NCBI GenBank assembly: GCA_029851415.1
Contig: CM056742.1
Coordinates: 93,052,748-93,116,747, forward strand
DNA: 64,000 nucleotides
Origin: Eretmocerus hayati
Taxonomy: Eukaryota > Arthropoda > Insecta > Hymenoptera > Aphelinidae
Direction of reading: 5' to 3'
In this document: one piece after another, positions 10,577-23,336 of the stretch
Layout: every line of letters starts with the position of its first letter
Numbering within the stretch: the stretch's first letter is position 1
Translations under genes and position numbers: made by a program
The notes under the pieces: model-generated
Told to the model about the DNA's origin: nothing
Databases searched by the model: none
Seen by the model: only the letters and a program-made list of their open reading frames with translations

Positions 10577-11821
10577 TATAGGAGAGAGTGGGACAAAATA
10601 GGACGGGGGCAAAATTGGATAAGTCAGATAGTTCGATCGGGGGCGACTCTAAGCTTTCGCCGCGTGAATTCTTTTTTAATACCATCACAGACAATGATCT
10701 TTATCGCAGTTAGACCTCCTAAAACGATACTGGGAGACCACGCTGGCATAGGGGTGCTTTTTGAGGGCCTAACGCGGATTATTTTGAAAATGCAAGATTA
10801 CACGCTGCTTCTGCAAAAGTGGGTCGGCTTAATCGCCATTTGTGGGTCAAAAACACTGCATTACAAAACAAAGATTTTAAGCCTTCGTGGGCCAAAATCG
10901 GTTCACTTGGGTCCAAATAATCACGATTCCGCCAAAAAACGCTTGGGGGCATTTTTGGACGAATTGGTGGGGGGGGGAGGAATTCGGACAATGCTAAATC
11001 CCATCTAAAATCGATTGACCGATCGCGTGCCCGTGTTTTCCGAGGATTATTGCTCGTACCGAGGCGCGTGTGCATCTGTGCGAATTTTTTGAGGCTCGGG
11101 AGGTTAAGGGTGAGTTAGATTATTGAAAATGGGTGAGAAAGTGAAGTTACGATGTCTAACGGCCGTCTTAGGAGTCAGATTAGAGGTCAGAAGTCACTTT
11201 CAACGTGTTCGAAGCGAGTGCTCGATTTACGCATTCTCGCTGTCGCATTCGCTGATATCCGGTTGATTGTCGCACTCTACCATTTGGATCGTTGACTTAG
11301 GGTGAGTAAGAGGACCTCCAATATGAAGAAAAAAGGAAGAGAGTCGACTCGTAAAAGCCGCGAGTCGATTTCTGATTGCTGAAGACGATAGTGCACCGAT
11401 AGAGTGCCTATTCCAGTAATGTTGAAGAATGATATAAAAATGGCCCGCTTGTTGAGGCTACGGGTGGATGTAGAGGTCACGGGTGGGGTTCCCTCTTGAT
11501 TTTGGGTTATTACTACGTGTTTCGGTGAGTGAAAGCGACTCGAATTGACGAAAAATAATGCCGTACACTTCAATTTTGGAAAGCTGTCCAAATTTGCCCC
11601 CAAAACTTGTCGGAAGTGCGCCCAAGCGTGGGGCAAATTTGGACAGATTTGTTTTTTTCACCTTCAAGAAAAAGTATGAACGCTGAGACCTGGGGGTCTG
11701 AAAATTCTTTTACATTCCATTCAATAGTTGAACTTCAAAGTCTCATAGAGCGCCTAGCCCCAAGTATCGTCAGATAGCCCCACTGCAAAATCCGTCCAAT
11801 TTCGCCCCACTCTCCCCTATT
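10577..11821 (+). mobile_element. Non-autonomous DNA transposon, TATAGG(G)GAGAG-type TIR
   Basis: The left end TATAGGAGAGAGTGGGACAA and right end GCCCCACTCTCCCCTAT are inverted repeats of roughly 40 bp with mismatches. Flanks suggest a TA target duplication. The 1.24-kb interior has only broken frames and no transposase motif. A diverged, reverse-oriented relative of its 10.69-11.64 kb portion lies at 37.88-38.86 kb, and an element with related termini lies at 34580-35644. The superfamily is not assigned. Confidence 0.7.
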
Positions 11822-13752
11822 GTGATTAGCATCGATAATCACTCAAGGCGAGCAGAGAGTCATGGTGGCTTATCCAACTTCTCCGTTGGAGCTGGTAGAG
11901 AAAAGGAACGTGGGAATTGGAAACTTGACAAAAAATGCACGAGTTTGAAAGTATTCATTGGGGGAGGCTCAATATTTACTGGCAATATTGTTGGACTCTT
12001 CATATATCCTCAAAGTTTCCGAAGGAATGGTCAAAATGTTCGTGGGATTTCATGTCCCGCAGGAGGCAACGTTGATGCTGTTTTTTCGTGAGCCTCGATA
12101 TACGCTTTCTCCCCGTATCTCAAAGACTCCTCTTGTAAAAATAGCGTAACGACCAGTCGATCAAGAAACTCGGGGAGCACTTTTGCACCTGTCTCCATCT
12201 CCCACACAGCATGGAAATATTTCAAAGAACGATTCAGAGAAATATTTCATTGCAATCTCCCGGGAATCTTGCAGGGATATTGCAGGAGATATTTCAAAAT
12301 GTTTTGTGGCAATATTTCAGAGAAAGCCTCTCGGAAGCTCCCGTAAATATTTCAAAGAATCTTACACTCAATCTTTCAGTAACCTTGCACTGAAATATTT
12401 CTGAAAGATTCACGAAAGCTTTTTGAAAGATTCCTTGAAACAATTCACTGGAATATTTCTGAAAGATTATCGAAAGCTTTCTGGATGATGTAAGTGCAAT
12501 ATTTTGGGGAGAAGTTTCGGAAGAGTTACGAAAGCCTCTTGTGAGGTTTCACTGCTATGGGGAGAATCTCCTGGAAATGTTTCACCGATATTGAGTATAA
12601 TATTTCATCAGGACGAGGCCCCAAAATTTTCTAGAGGATTTGCTAGCTTCTACGCAGGGCTACATTTTGAGACCAGTTTCAAATAACATCGTGTTTGCAG
12701 TTCTTTTAGGCTGTGAAATCTTCAAACATTTTATGATGGATTTTCAAAACTCACCGCGTTCTGATACTCTATATGGAGCACTTCGTGGCTGTGAGTTATC
12801 CTTCTAACTCACGATATGCAGCGTACCACTTTGGATTGAGCTTGGAAAATCAATTTGATCCTGGTTTTCATTGGATCAATAGATTTCGGGAACGTTTCAA
12901 GGAATTCCTCTATAAGTAACCTCTCTGCCACTCAATTGCACCTAATGGAATTGAAAAATTCCTGAATACCTTCTAAAAGGTTCCAACAATATTTCTAGGA
13001 ATTATTTCACCGGTAATTTTTCAGAAACGTTGCACTGAAATATTGTTGAATCTTTACGAAAGCTTTCTGGAAGATTCCAATGCAACATTCTTAGGAAGAA
13101 TTTCCGCGAAATTTTTGTACGATATTGAGATCAATGAAATATTTCATTGCAATCTCCCAGGAATCTTGCAGGGATTGCAGGTGATATTTCAAAATGTTCC
13201 GTGGCATCATTTCAGAGAAAGCTTTCCGGAAGCTCCCGTAAATATTTCAAAGAATCTTACTCGTAATCTTTCGGAAACCTTGCACTGAAATATTTCTGAA
13301 AGATTCACGAGAGCTCTCTGGAAGATTTCTTGGAACAATCCACTGAAATATTTCTGGAAGATTTACAAGCCTCCGCTGTGATATAGGCTCATTGAATGCC
13401 TAACTTGTTCAAATCTCTTTTGAATTTAGGCTAATCACGAGTCGTCGCATATAAATAAAGCCATGATAATAATAGGTTTGTGGAAGCTCTTTGACTGATT
13501 CCGTACATATTTCTTGGGAACATTCCACAGGTAATCTCCCAGGAATCTTACACTGAGATATTATTGATAGATTCTCTCAAGCTCCCTAAAATCTTTCAGA
13601 GCAAAAGTATGTGACGGAGGACTGCATATTAATACCGAAAACCGTTACAACCGAGGTAAGAACATATTATACTGTTAAAATATTGCGAGGGTAATTTTTA
13701 AGGACTTGAATCTGTGGGATATGACACATAAGTATTGCGGTGGAATATTCTG

Positions 13753-13892
13753 GGAATCTTTCAGTAACATTGCAGTGAAAGATTGTAGGAATCTTTCAGA
13801 AACATTGCAGTGAAAGGTTGTAGGAATCTTCCAGAAACATTGCAGTGAAAGATTGTAGGAATCTTCCAGGAATATTCCATTGAAAGATTCTG
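13753..13892 (+). repeat. 35-bp tandem repeat, 4 copies
   Basis: Units begin GGAATCTT(T/C)CAG at 13753, 13788, 13823 and 13858, exactly 35 bp apart, with few differences. This is a local, recently expanded part of the minisatellite-like interior. Confidence 0.85.
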
Positions 13893-14125
13893 TTCCCGAT
13901 AGATGTCGCATAACACACTTTAGTTCTCAAATTTCGTTTTCATAAATTATATGGTTTTTGGGAAACTATCTATCAGGAAATTTGATGGTAGTATCTAATG
14001 ATCTGTCATGTGTGATAACATACCCAAGACCAGCTATGCATAATGGTCTGTAAATGATACGTGAGGATTATTTGAAGATGCGTAAAGGTTTTCTCGCAAG
14101 CGTTCACAATAGACGCTGGTTAGTA

Positions 14126-14968
14126 CAGTAGAACTCGGTTATAACGAGCAAATTTTGAAAATTTGGTTGGTTTGTGTACTAAGTGAATGGAATCAGCCTC
14201 GGTTATAACGAGACCTCGGTTGTAACGAGCAAAAATTTTGCCCGAATTTGGATTTGGACCTCTGCTATAGCGAGCAGATACGATTTCAACGCTACGTGAT
14301 GGTGATTCTGAGAGCTTGGCAGTGTCTGTGAACAGGTATCATCATATTGAAATCAGTAAAATTGATGCAAGCGACATGGAAACCGATGGAAGGAAAGCTT
14401 TTACGCTGAAAGGAGAAAACAATGCTGAGTTCTGTAAGATCTAAAATGTGAGCAGGTCAATGAAATCAACAATCTTGATGATTCGAACAACTTTCATCTA
14501 ATTAATGAAAACAGTTATGATGAACTTTCTCACCACAATTGAAAGTTGAAACACATTGTTCATAAACACAATCTTCGAGCCAAGGAACAAACATTGATCA
14601 CTGATTTGGAGAGAGATACAATCTTGTGGATCGTGATTATGATAGAAGTGGGATGAAGAGCTCAATATTGCATTCACTGAATCGGCTTACCATTTCTCAA
14701 TTCATCTTTCGGAATGCGAATCTATATCTATGTACACATCCAAGTATACTTTTCTCATATCTTTTCTGTATGTATCATTGAAAGTCCATTTTAAGAGTGA
14801 AACTCGATTGAATGACATTTTCTAATGTAGGATGATCAATTTATCACTTAATAATACTATATACGCGTAGATCCAACCATTCTGAGTCAACCTCGGTTAT
14901 CACGAGCATCGGCTATAACGAGCAAATTTTGCCGGTTCCTTGGAGCTCGTTATAACCGAGTTCTACTG
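14126..14968 (+). mobile_element. pogo/Tigger-like DNA transposon, internally deleted
   Basis: The ends CAGTAGAACTCGGTTATAAC and GTTATAACCGAGTTCTACTG are perfect inverted repeats flanked by TA on both sides, typical of pogo/Tigger. Further ATAACGAGCAAATTTTG copies lie inside both ends. At about 14378-14440 a short relic reads GRKAFTLKGEN, resembling the CENP-B-type N-terminal helix-turn-helix of Tigger transposases (KRKALTLEEK-like). The catalytic DDE domain is absent, so this is a deletion derivative. Confidence 0.85.
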
Positions 14969-15668
14969 TATATAAGATAGGAGGACGGCTTATCGGTTAG
15001 GTGTCACGTACATTTAACGTGGAGCTTCGGATTCAACGTCACAATGGAGTTGAAGTACGAGTCAGAATGATGAAGTTCATGCATTAGAATGATTAAGAAA
15101 CTTATAAAACAAAATATTGATTCCACAGACAGAATATTAACGCATATATTTTTGTGAGATTTCATGAAATCTGGCAGGAACATTTCACCGAAATATTTCA
15201 ATGAAATGTTTCTGAAAGCTTCCCGAAATATTCCCGGCAATATTTCATGGAATCTTGCAGGAAGGTGTCTGAAGTGGGACATATCTTTATTGGGAGAAGC
15301 TTTCAGTGAAATTTTTCTGAAAGATTCCCGGGTTTTCCTGAAAGTTTGCAGAAAGGTTCCTGAAATATTCTCGTGCTGTGTGGGATTGAATCAACAGGTC
15401 TTTTTCAGTCAATTTCATGAATTTCCAAGAGTGATGAGTGAATCGACTTGAATACATCACGATCTTTCCAAAATAACCTCCAACGGTAACATGAAATTAT
15501 TGAATCCACGGTGGATCCAACTTACAGTATCCACATTTTCAATAGTAATATTACTGACGAGCTCAGGCTTAGGCACCACCGCACGGCATACAATTGACAG
15601 ATAGGACAGGACAGAGGACAGCCCTGCTTCGCCGGGAACACGATCACCAGGGTATGGACACAAACACG

Positions 15669-15800
15669 ACGGCTATTACCAGATCTCGGTATTATACGGA
15701 GGATTTGGTATTATACCGAGGTACATGGAATGACGGTGGAATTGGTATTATACCGCAAAATTGATATTATACTATTATGGTATAATAGCAATTTTACGGT
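15669..15800 (+). repeat. GGTATTATACCG short repeats
   Basis: The phrase GGTATTATAC(C/G)G recurs at irregular 20-40 bp spacing. The phrase is itself palindromic. No coding potential. Confidence 0.6.
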
Positions 15801-15948
15801 ATTCTTATGGTATCGTGTAAGCCCCACCCTGATAGATGGATGGAACCTATTTTTACACCCTTGTTTCGAAATTGCGAGGTTGGGATGTTAGTATACTTAT
15901 ATTACTAATGATTTGCCGAGCAAACGAGTTGCATAGCTTACCATTTGC

Positions 15949-15951
<3 letters not shown>

Positions 15952-15994
<43 letters not shown>
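15952..15994. repeat. (TA)n microsatellite
   Basis: About 42 bp of uninterrupted TA dinucleotides. The reading frame spanning it is a chance frame. Confidence 0.95.
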
Positions 15995-15997
<3 letters not shown>

Positions 15998-17784
15998 ATA
16001 CCGCTCTGCTACACTGCTTGCGCTGGAACGGTTACTTACGTTTTACTCGGATCGATCGAACACCTCGTATTTTCGATCGATGATTCGGGGATGCTGCTGG
16101 GAAAATCTGCATTCAAATTAAACTAGCCAAAAAAGCATGCTATGGCCACATATTATTCAACGAAACTTATTTCAAGCATGAATATATTGTTTTCTAGAAG
16201 CAAGGTAAGCTCGTAAGCGTAATATATGGGATTTTCGTATTTCTACGTTCCAACCGATGCGCACGCTGGTACACAGGCAATTTTTGCTATGGCTATATGT
16301 ATGTGTACTCAAATTAAAGCTACTGGATCATATTACATAACCAAACGATAATGTAGCCCAGAAAAATCGGCTTACCCATGCGTGTGCCTGGTCAAACTTT
16401 AATTTTATGAAAATTCTATCTTTAAAACATGCATGCATGATATCGTGATATCTCAAATATATAATCGAAATCTATCGATCTAATATTGCTTTCTGATCGA
16501 TATTGTGTGTATCTAAGTGGCACTCAGGCAATAACTTTGATTTTAAAAGGGAGGACCTGAAAATATTCAAAATAATATTGGGGAAGAAAATTATTGGGAT
16601 GATTTCTCATGAAAAGATTGTCGTCCAATTAACTCGATCATTTATTGATTTTGAATATATTTCGAACCACAGTCTCAACCGTGTACATAGAAAATAATAG
16701 GAATTGTCCATATATTGATGATTTCATGATTCTATGAGATTTTATATGTAATATTTGTATATTAACTGCTTCGTCTATCTGTAACATATAACAATTGTGA
16801 TCTGTTTCCTACCAAATTTCCTATTGAATTTATGTGTAATAACGTATTATATGCCGGTGTTCGGACCACCGCAGAGACTCGAATACGCGTAAATTTCGGC
16901 TCATCGCACAGATTTGAATTGTAAAAAGATGGTTTCCTGCCGCGGACACGGCAAAACTCCCTATTTGTGAAAACGTACACGATCCATAAACACTGGGTAA
17001 TGCGGGTCGGTCGTGAGTCAATTCACCATCCTGGGTAAAGAGACGGCTGACTCACGCTTGGCAGTGTGCCTGGATTTTATATTTTTATGAGCCAACGCGA
17101 GCTAATTCAATGCCCAAGTAGTTCGTCCCTGTCTAAGCAGGTTTATTCGTACCGGGGCCGCGATTTTTGCCTATCCCATTCCAAATACATCTCGAGGATG
17201 TCTTATGGTGGAATTTTTATGTTCTAGCACAATATCGCATCCGGACGATGACTTACTTGTATCTCGGGGAGACCTGCTCGTTCGTGAGTATCTGGATGTT
17301 TGGAAGTGTTGCCACTTTGGCTCTTCAGGATTAAGAGAGCGAGCTTTGCTCGCGCAACGATTCATATACCCTCGGACGGCCAGAGCCCCACTTCGAGACG
17401 CTTTTCGGCGGCTTGAACCCTGCGTCGACATAGACACGCGTAATTACAATTACATGCAAATATCTTCCCAATTATCGGGATCGATTGGTTGAATTATAGT
17501 ATAAGTGAATCGATGAGGAATCGATTGGAAACGGTATGGATCTATATCGGCTTCATATATATGTTATGACGAGCGACGCGATGGAATTGATCTAACTTGC
17601 ATATATATATATATGCACGGTGGTTGATACACAAAATTGCAAGCATATATAGGTTAGTATTAGTATCACCGACACCAACGTATATGATTCTACTTACACG
17701 ACTGGTCTGATGGTCATCTGCACAAGTGGCTGACTGAAAATTTTTATTTCTAAAACTTTTAAAATTATCTGAAAATTGCAGACG
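15995..17784. other. A+T-rich interval, nothing recognised
   Basis: Short frames on both strands at 17171-17492 overlap in a slightly GC-richer patch but match no family I recognise. No inverted or tandem repeats were found. Confidence 0.4.
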
Positions 17785-18214
17785 TTGCAAAATGTACTAT
17801 CATATTTCTGCAAGATTTCACAAACTCTTCGGTAATCTTATGTTCCTGGAAAATTTTAATGCCTCGCAACTTGGCCGTTCCTCCCATCATATATTGAAAC
17901 ATAGCGAGGGTATAATCTTCATTATTCCACCAAACGACATGACGCCGTATAAAGTCGTTCACCACACGAAACTTCACATCTGTTTCGTGTCTTTATCACT
18001 AGATTGCAACCTTATTTTATGGTTGTTTTACAAAAATTCCAATGTTAACCCTTCTTTAACCTGATGTCAATCCACTTAATTTACAATAGTGTCTGAGACA
18101 GGTCTCTCATCGTCTCACTGACGAGCCCAAGAGAGAGACCAGGGTGAAACGAACACACTCAATATTACATATCTCCTTCACAGTCTAAATAATTCAGTAC
18201 GGTGTGAAGACACC

Positions 18215-19189
18215 CTAGTGAAAAAAATGAGTCGATTATCGAGTCGACTTTACGAAACAATCATCGAGTCAAATATTGAGTCGTAAATCGAGTCGAAAAT
18301 CGAGTCAGTTTCAAATGGACTATAGTCAGAGGGTTGATAACTGATCCAATCATCTCGAGGAGTCACTTCCCTTGACAAGAGTTCGTTTCGATTGTATGTC
18401 GATTCAAAACTCTTACTAGGACCAAGAACTGCCTATAGGCATAACAATTTGATAATTTCCCAATCTGACATCACCCTGCGTGCATTTCTACACGGATGGG
18501 AAGAGATCTATATGCCTGCAAGTAGAGATGGCAAGAATATTGCAGGAGAACGATCCCTACCGTTTATAACAGACCACATTTTTCTACTCGATTTTGGACC
18601 CGATTACCGACTCGATGATGGACTCGAGAATCAGGCCAATTAATAAATGAATAATACAGCTGTTCCCTCACATGGTGCTCGCTCATCTCGATGAAATGTG
18701 TCCAAGTTACATCGATATCGAAATATCACACAATTTTGATCCATCTCATCTCAATTCGACATGACGTTTATGAAAAGTAGTGAGCCCAAAATTGTTTGAT
18801 GGAAATTCGATCTGTGATTCACGGTATGGATCAATTTCCTGCAAAATCTATGCTGTCGTAGCTGTTGACTTGCGGTCGTAGATCTCCTTCCATTTGTGTA
18901 GAAATCCACGTAGGGTTTGTCGAGTTATTGGACAGATTTAATCTCAGTGGAACTTCCACATTGGCGTAAGCTGAAACGCACTCTTGTCAAGAAGAGTGGT
19001 TCCTCGAGATTACTGGGTCATTTTTGAACCGTCTAACTACAATCCATTCTGAATTGACTTGAATTCCGACTAGATTCACGACTCGATTTTCGATTCGATA
19101 TCCTAAACTGACTCGAATTTCGAATCGATTTTCGACTCGATAATTGTTTCATAAAGTTGACTCGATAATCGACTCATTTTTTTCAGTAG
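18215..19189. mobile_element. Foldback element inside the 513-bp satellite
   Basis: The ends CTAGTGAAAAAAATGAGTCG and CGACTCATTTTTTTCAGTAG start inverted arms of roughly 330 bp (to about 18550 and from about 18830). The terminal parts contain ATCGAGTC subrepeats. The loop is short and has no transposase. Satellite sequence continues on both sides. Confidence 0.75.
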
Positions 19190-19666
19190 AAGGATGGAAA
19201 CTACCATCAGCTCTGCATTTGAGACTAATAATGATATTGAAGTTGGGTACTTGATATCTTCTCGATGGCTCTGTAGCTCTATAGGGGATGTATATGTTCC
19301 TCAGACAATCAGAGTGACGGAAGCTCTGTCAAGAAATCTTGATTCGATGAGGAATGCCTCGCGATTCGGCCGTACCTTCCATCTCATATTGGAACATAGC
19401 GAGAGTATAATCTTCATTATTCCACCAAACGACATGACGCCGTATAAAGTCGTCGTCCACCACACGAAACTTCACATCTGTTTTGTGTCTTTTTCACTAG
19501 ATGGCAACCTTGTCTCATGGTTGTTTTACAAAAATTTCAGTGTTAACCCTTCTTTAACCTGATGTCAATCCACTTAATTCACAATAGTGTCCGAGACAGA
19601 TCTCTCTTTGTCTCCCTGACGAGTCCAAGAGAGAGACCAGGATGAAACACCCACTTAATGTTATTT

Positions 19667-20567
19667 TCCTTTCCACTGAAATAATGCCCCGGAACATTTT
19701 GAAATATCACCTGCAATATCCCTGCAAGATTCCTGGGAGATTGCAATGAAATATTTTATTGATCTCAATATCGTACAAAAATTTCGCGGAATCTCTTAGA
19801 AGGTATTCAGAAATTTTTCAATTTCATTAGGTGCAATTGAGTGGCAGAGAGTTTACTTATAGAGGGGTTCCTTGAAATGTGCCCGAAATCTATTGATCCA
19901 ATGAAAACCAGAATCAAATTGATTTTCCAAGCTCAATCCAAAGTGGTACGTTTCATATCGTGAGTTACAAGGATAACTCACAGCCACAAAGTGCTCCATA
20001 TAGAGTATCAGAACGCGGTGAGTTTTGAAAATCCATCATAGAAATTTTGAAGATTTCCCAGCCTAGAAGAACTGCAAGCACGATGTTATTTGGAACTGGT
20101 CTCAAAATTAGCCCTCCGTAGAAGCTAACAAACCCTCCAGGAAATTTTGAGGCCTCGTCCTGATGAAATATTATACTCAATATCGGTGAAACATTTCGAG
20201 GAGATTCTGCCCATAGCAGTGAAACCTCGGAAGAGGCTTTCGTAACTCTTCCAAAACTTCTCCCCAAAATATTGCACTTACATCTTTCAAAAAGCTTTCG
20301 ATAATCTTTCAGAGATATTTCAGTGAATTGTTCCAAGGAATCTTCCAAAAAGCTTTCGTGAATCTTTCAGAAATATTTCAGTACAAGGTTACTGAAAGAT
20401 TGAGTGTAAGATTCTTAGAAATATTTACGGGAGCTTCCGGGAAGCTTCCTCTGAAATATTGCCACGGAACATTTTGAAATATCTCCTGCAATATCCCTGC
20501 AAGATTCCCGGGAGATTGCAATGAAATATTTCCCGGAACCGTTCCTTGAAATATTTCCATGCTGTGT
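19667..20567 (-). mobile_element. Reverse copy of the TCCCACACAGC/AAATATTTC element
   Basis: This segment is the reverse complement of about 12205-13200, including the CAGCATGGAAATATTTC end at 20567-20550. Roughly 140 bp (12.99-13.13 kb equivalent) are missing. It interrupts a satellite unit, part of which is deleted. Confidence 0.75.
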
Positions 20568-21165
20568 GTGGTGTCTTTATCACTAGATGGCAACCTTATT
20601 TTATGGTTGTTTTCCGAAAATTTCAGTGTTAACACTTCCTTAACCTCATGTCGATTCACTAAGTTTACAGTAGTGTCCGAGACAGGTCTCTTTTCGTCTT
20701 CCTGACGAGCCCAAGAGAGAAACCAGGGTGAAACACACACACTTAATATTACATATCTTTTTCACAGTCTAAATAATTCAGAACGATGTAGAGACAAGGA
20801 TGGAAACTACCATCAGCTCTGCATTTGAGACTAATAATGATATTGAGGTTGGGTTCTTGATATCTTCTCGATGGCTCTGTAGCTCTGTGGGGGATGAATG
20901 TTCCCCAGACAATCAGAGTGACGGAAGTTCTGTCGAGGAATCTTGATTCGATGAGGAATGCCTCGCAATTCGGCCGTATCTTCCATCATGTATCGGAACA
21001 TAGCAAGAGTGTAATCTCCATTATTCCACCAAACGACATGAGGCCGTATAGAGTCGTCCACCACACGAAACTTCACATCTGTTTCGTGTCTTTATCACCA
21101 GATGGCAATCTTATTTCATGTTTGTTTTACAAAAATTCCAGTGTTGACCCTCCTTTTAACCTGAT

Positions 21166-22482
21166 CACGGTGTTCCTGAAGCGCTCGAAAGTTTTGCAAA
21201 AATGACGAAAAAAACTGGATTCGCTATTATCTCCCTGTCGTTTTCCCGTTTAAGAATCCGTTTCGACCGAAATCGGATCTGCTTCGACATTAATATGCGG
21301 GGGAAATGTGGAAACCCTATATGATCACGTGCATTTTGGTTAGCCTTGATAATGACTCGACCGGCGAAGATATAACCAGTTGGTGATTCAACGTTTCTCG
21401 GCGGGTTACAGGAGAAGAAATATGTATTTTCATAGGAAATTCCCCGTAGAATCAGCTGGCCGAATTCATTGTCTAATATCAAGAATCGTATCTAAGATGC
21501 GGAGGAAATGGCGCGAGAACTGTCGGTAGAACTCGATCTGGCAGCAACGCTTGGGCTTATGAGTGCATTCGGCAACAGGGTATGGAGGTCTAAATAACGG
21601 GCTGATTCATTATTTCTTGACGTATATCTCCGTGCAGAATCTAAATTTGAGGTTTGTTTCAATCCGACTTGCAAGGTTACCATTTGAACTGCGGAAAACT
21701 ACCACGACTTCCCAAGAACCCTCACAATTTCGCAGAACAAAAGTTGGAGAAATAGGCTTCAGGTACGATCTAGGTACGTTTTCAGATTATTTCACCTTCG
21801 TGATCATATCCAGCAGACTAAGCAAACTTGAGCGAACTCTGTGCGGAGATATCCTGTCTCATTGCAAAAAAAAATACCTCCTTGATCGATAGACTGGAAA
21901 CCTTGGCTGAGAATCGAAAAAGTGATGGATCTCGGGAGATCTTGGTAGTTTTCCGTAGTTCAAATGGTAACCTAGCAAGTAGGATTCAAACAGACCCCGA
22001 ATTCGAATCCTACATGGAGATATCCGTCAAGGAATGATGAATCAGTTCGTTATTTAGACCTCCACACCCTGTTGCCGAATGCCCTCATGAGCTCAAGCGT
22101 TGCTACCAGATCGAGTTCTACTGACAGTTCTCGCGACATTTCCTCCGCATCTTGAATGCGATTCTAGATATCAGACAATGATTTCGACCAGCTAATTCTA
22201 CGTGGAATTTCCAATGAAAATACATGTTTCTTCTCCTGTAACCCGCCCAGAAACGTTGAATCAGCAACTGGTTATATCTTCGCCGGTCGAGTCATTATCG
22301 AAGCCAACCAAAATACACGTGTTCATATGGGGTTTCCACATTTTTCCCCGCATATTAATGTCGAAGCAGATCCGATTTCGGTCGAAAAGGATTCTTAAAC
22401 GGGAAGACGAGAGGGAGATGATAGCGTATCCAGTTTTTTTCGTCATTTTTGCAAAACTCTCGAGCGCTTCAGGAACATCGTG
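21166..22482. mobile_element. Foldback element with 4-bp target duplication TGAT
   Basis: The left end CACGGTGTTCCTGAAGCGCT and right end AGCGCTTCAGGAACATCGTG open inverted arms of about 440 bp (21166-21620 and 22030-22482) around a loop of about 410 bp. TGAT flanks both sides (21162-21165, 22483-22486). Removing the element and one TGAT restores the satellite phrase CCTGATGTCAATCC, so the boundaries are exact. No transposase is present. Confidence 0.88.
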
Positions 22483-23336
22483 TGATGTCAATCCATTAAA
22501 TTCACAATATCGCCCGAGACAGGTCTCTCTTCGTCTCCCTGACGAGACCAAGAGAGAAACCAGGGTGAAACACACATTTAATATTATGTATCTCTTTCAC
22601 AGTCTTAATAATCCAGTACGGTGTAGAGACAACGATGGAAACTACCATCAGCTCTGCATTTGAGACTAATAATGATATTGAAGTTGGATTCCTGATATGT
22701 TCTTGATGGCTCTGTAGCTCTGTAGGGGATGTATGTTCCCCAGACAATCAGAGTGACGGAAGTTCTGTCAAGAAATCTTCATTCGATGAGGAATGCCTTG
22801 CAATTCGGCCGTTCCTTCCATCATGTATCGGAACATAGCGAGAGTAAAATCTTCCTCATCCCACCAAACGACATGACGCCGTATAAAGTCGTCCACCACA
22901 CGAAACCTCACATCTGTTTCGTGTCTTTATCACTAGATGGCAACCTTATTTCATGGTTGTTTCACAAAAATTTCAGTGTTAACCTCTCTTCAACCTGATG
23001 TCAATCCACTAAATCTACGATAGTGTCTGAGACAGGTCTCTCTTCGTCTCCCTGACGAGACCAAGAGAGAAACCAGGGTGAAATACACACTTAATATTAC
23101 ATATCTCTTTCACAGTCTTAATAATCCAATACGTTGTAGAGACAAGGATGGAAACTACCATCAGCTCTGCATTTGAGACTAATGATGATATTGAAGTTGG
23201 GTTCCTGATATCTTCTCGATGGCTCTGTAGCTTTATAGGGGATGTATGTTCCCCAGACAATCAGAGTGACGGAAACTCTGTCAAGGAATCTTGATTCGAT
23301 GAGGAATGTCTCGCAATTCGGCCGTTCCTCCCATCA

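Larger units (their letters stand above)
12200..15385 (+). mobile_element. TIR element with degenerate AAATATTTC minisatellite interior
   Basis: The left end TCCCACACAGCATGG and right end TGCTGTGTGGGA are inverted, and both are followed inward by AAATATTTC/GAATATTTC. Large parts (12.2-13.4, 13.5-13.9, 15.2-15.4 kb) are built of degenerate phrases such as GAATCTTTCAGAAATATTTC and GAAAGATTC. No transposase frame is visible. A Tigger-like element (14126-14968) is nested inside. A second, reverse-oriented, internally deleted copy is at 19667-20567. Target duplication not found, so the outer limits rest on the inverted ends. Confidence 0.6.
17785..23336. repeat. Satellite array of about 513 bp, interrupted by inserted elements
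   Basis: One unit is clear from GATGTCAATCC at 22484 to the same point at 22997 (513 bp). Related full or partial units occur at about 17.85-18.21, 19.19-19.66, 20.57-21.16 and 22.48-23.34 kb. Anchor phrases are GGATGGAAACTACCATCAG, CCAAACGACATGACGCCG and GACAGGTCTCTC. Gaps are explained by insertions at 18215, 19667, 21166 and 23337. On the minus strand a stretch of about 45 codons reads in frame in several copies (RRHVVWW, DYTLAMF), and a plus-strand frame is open in the same copies. Whether either was ever coding is unresolved. Confidence 0.75.

Noticed and set aside
15836..16126. 96-codon frame with an (IY)n run
   Set aside because: The Ile-Tyr repeat is a translation of the (TA)n microsatellite.
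17171..17492. Overlapping 88- and 95-codon frames on opposite strands as a host gene
   Set aside because: No domain, splice or promoter support; strand cannot be chosen.
21991..22005. tRNA B-box-like AATTCGAATCC
   Set aside because: No acceptor stem, A box or cloverleaf could be placed around it, and it lies in the loop or arm of a foldback element.
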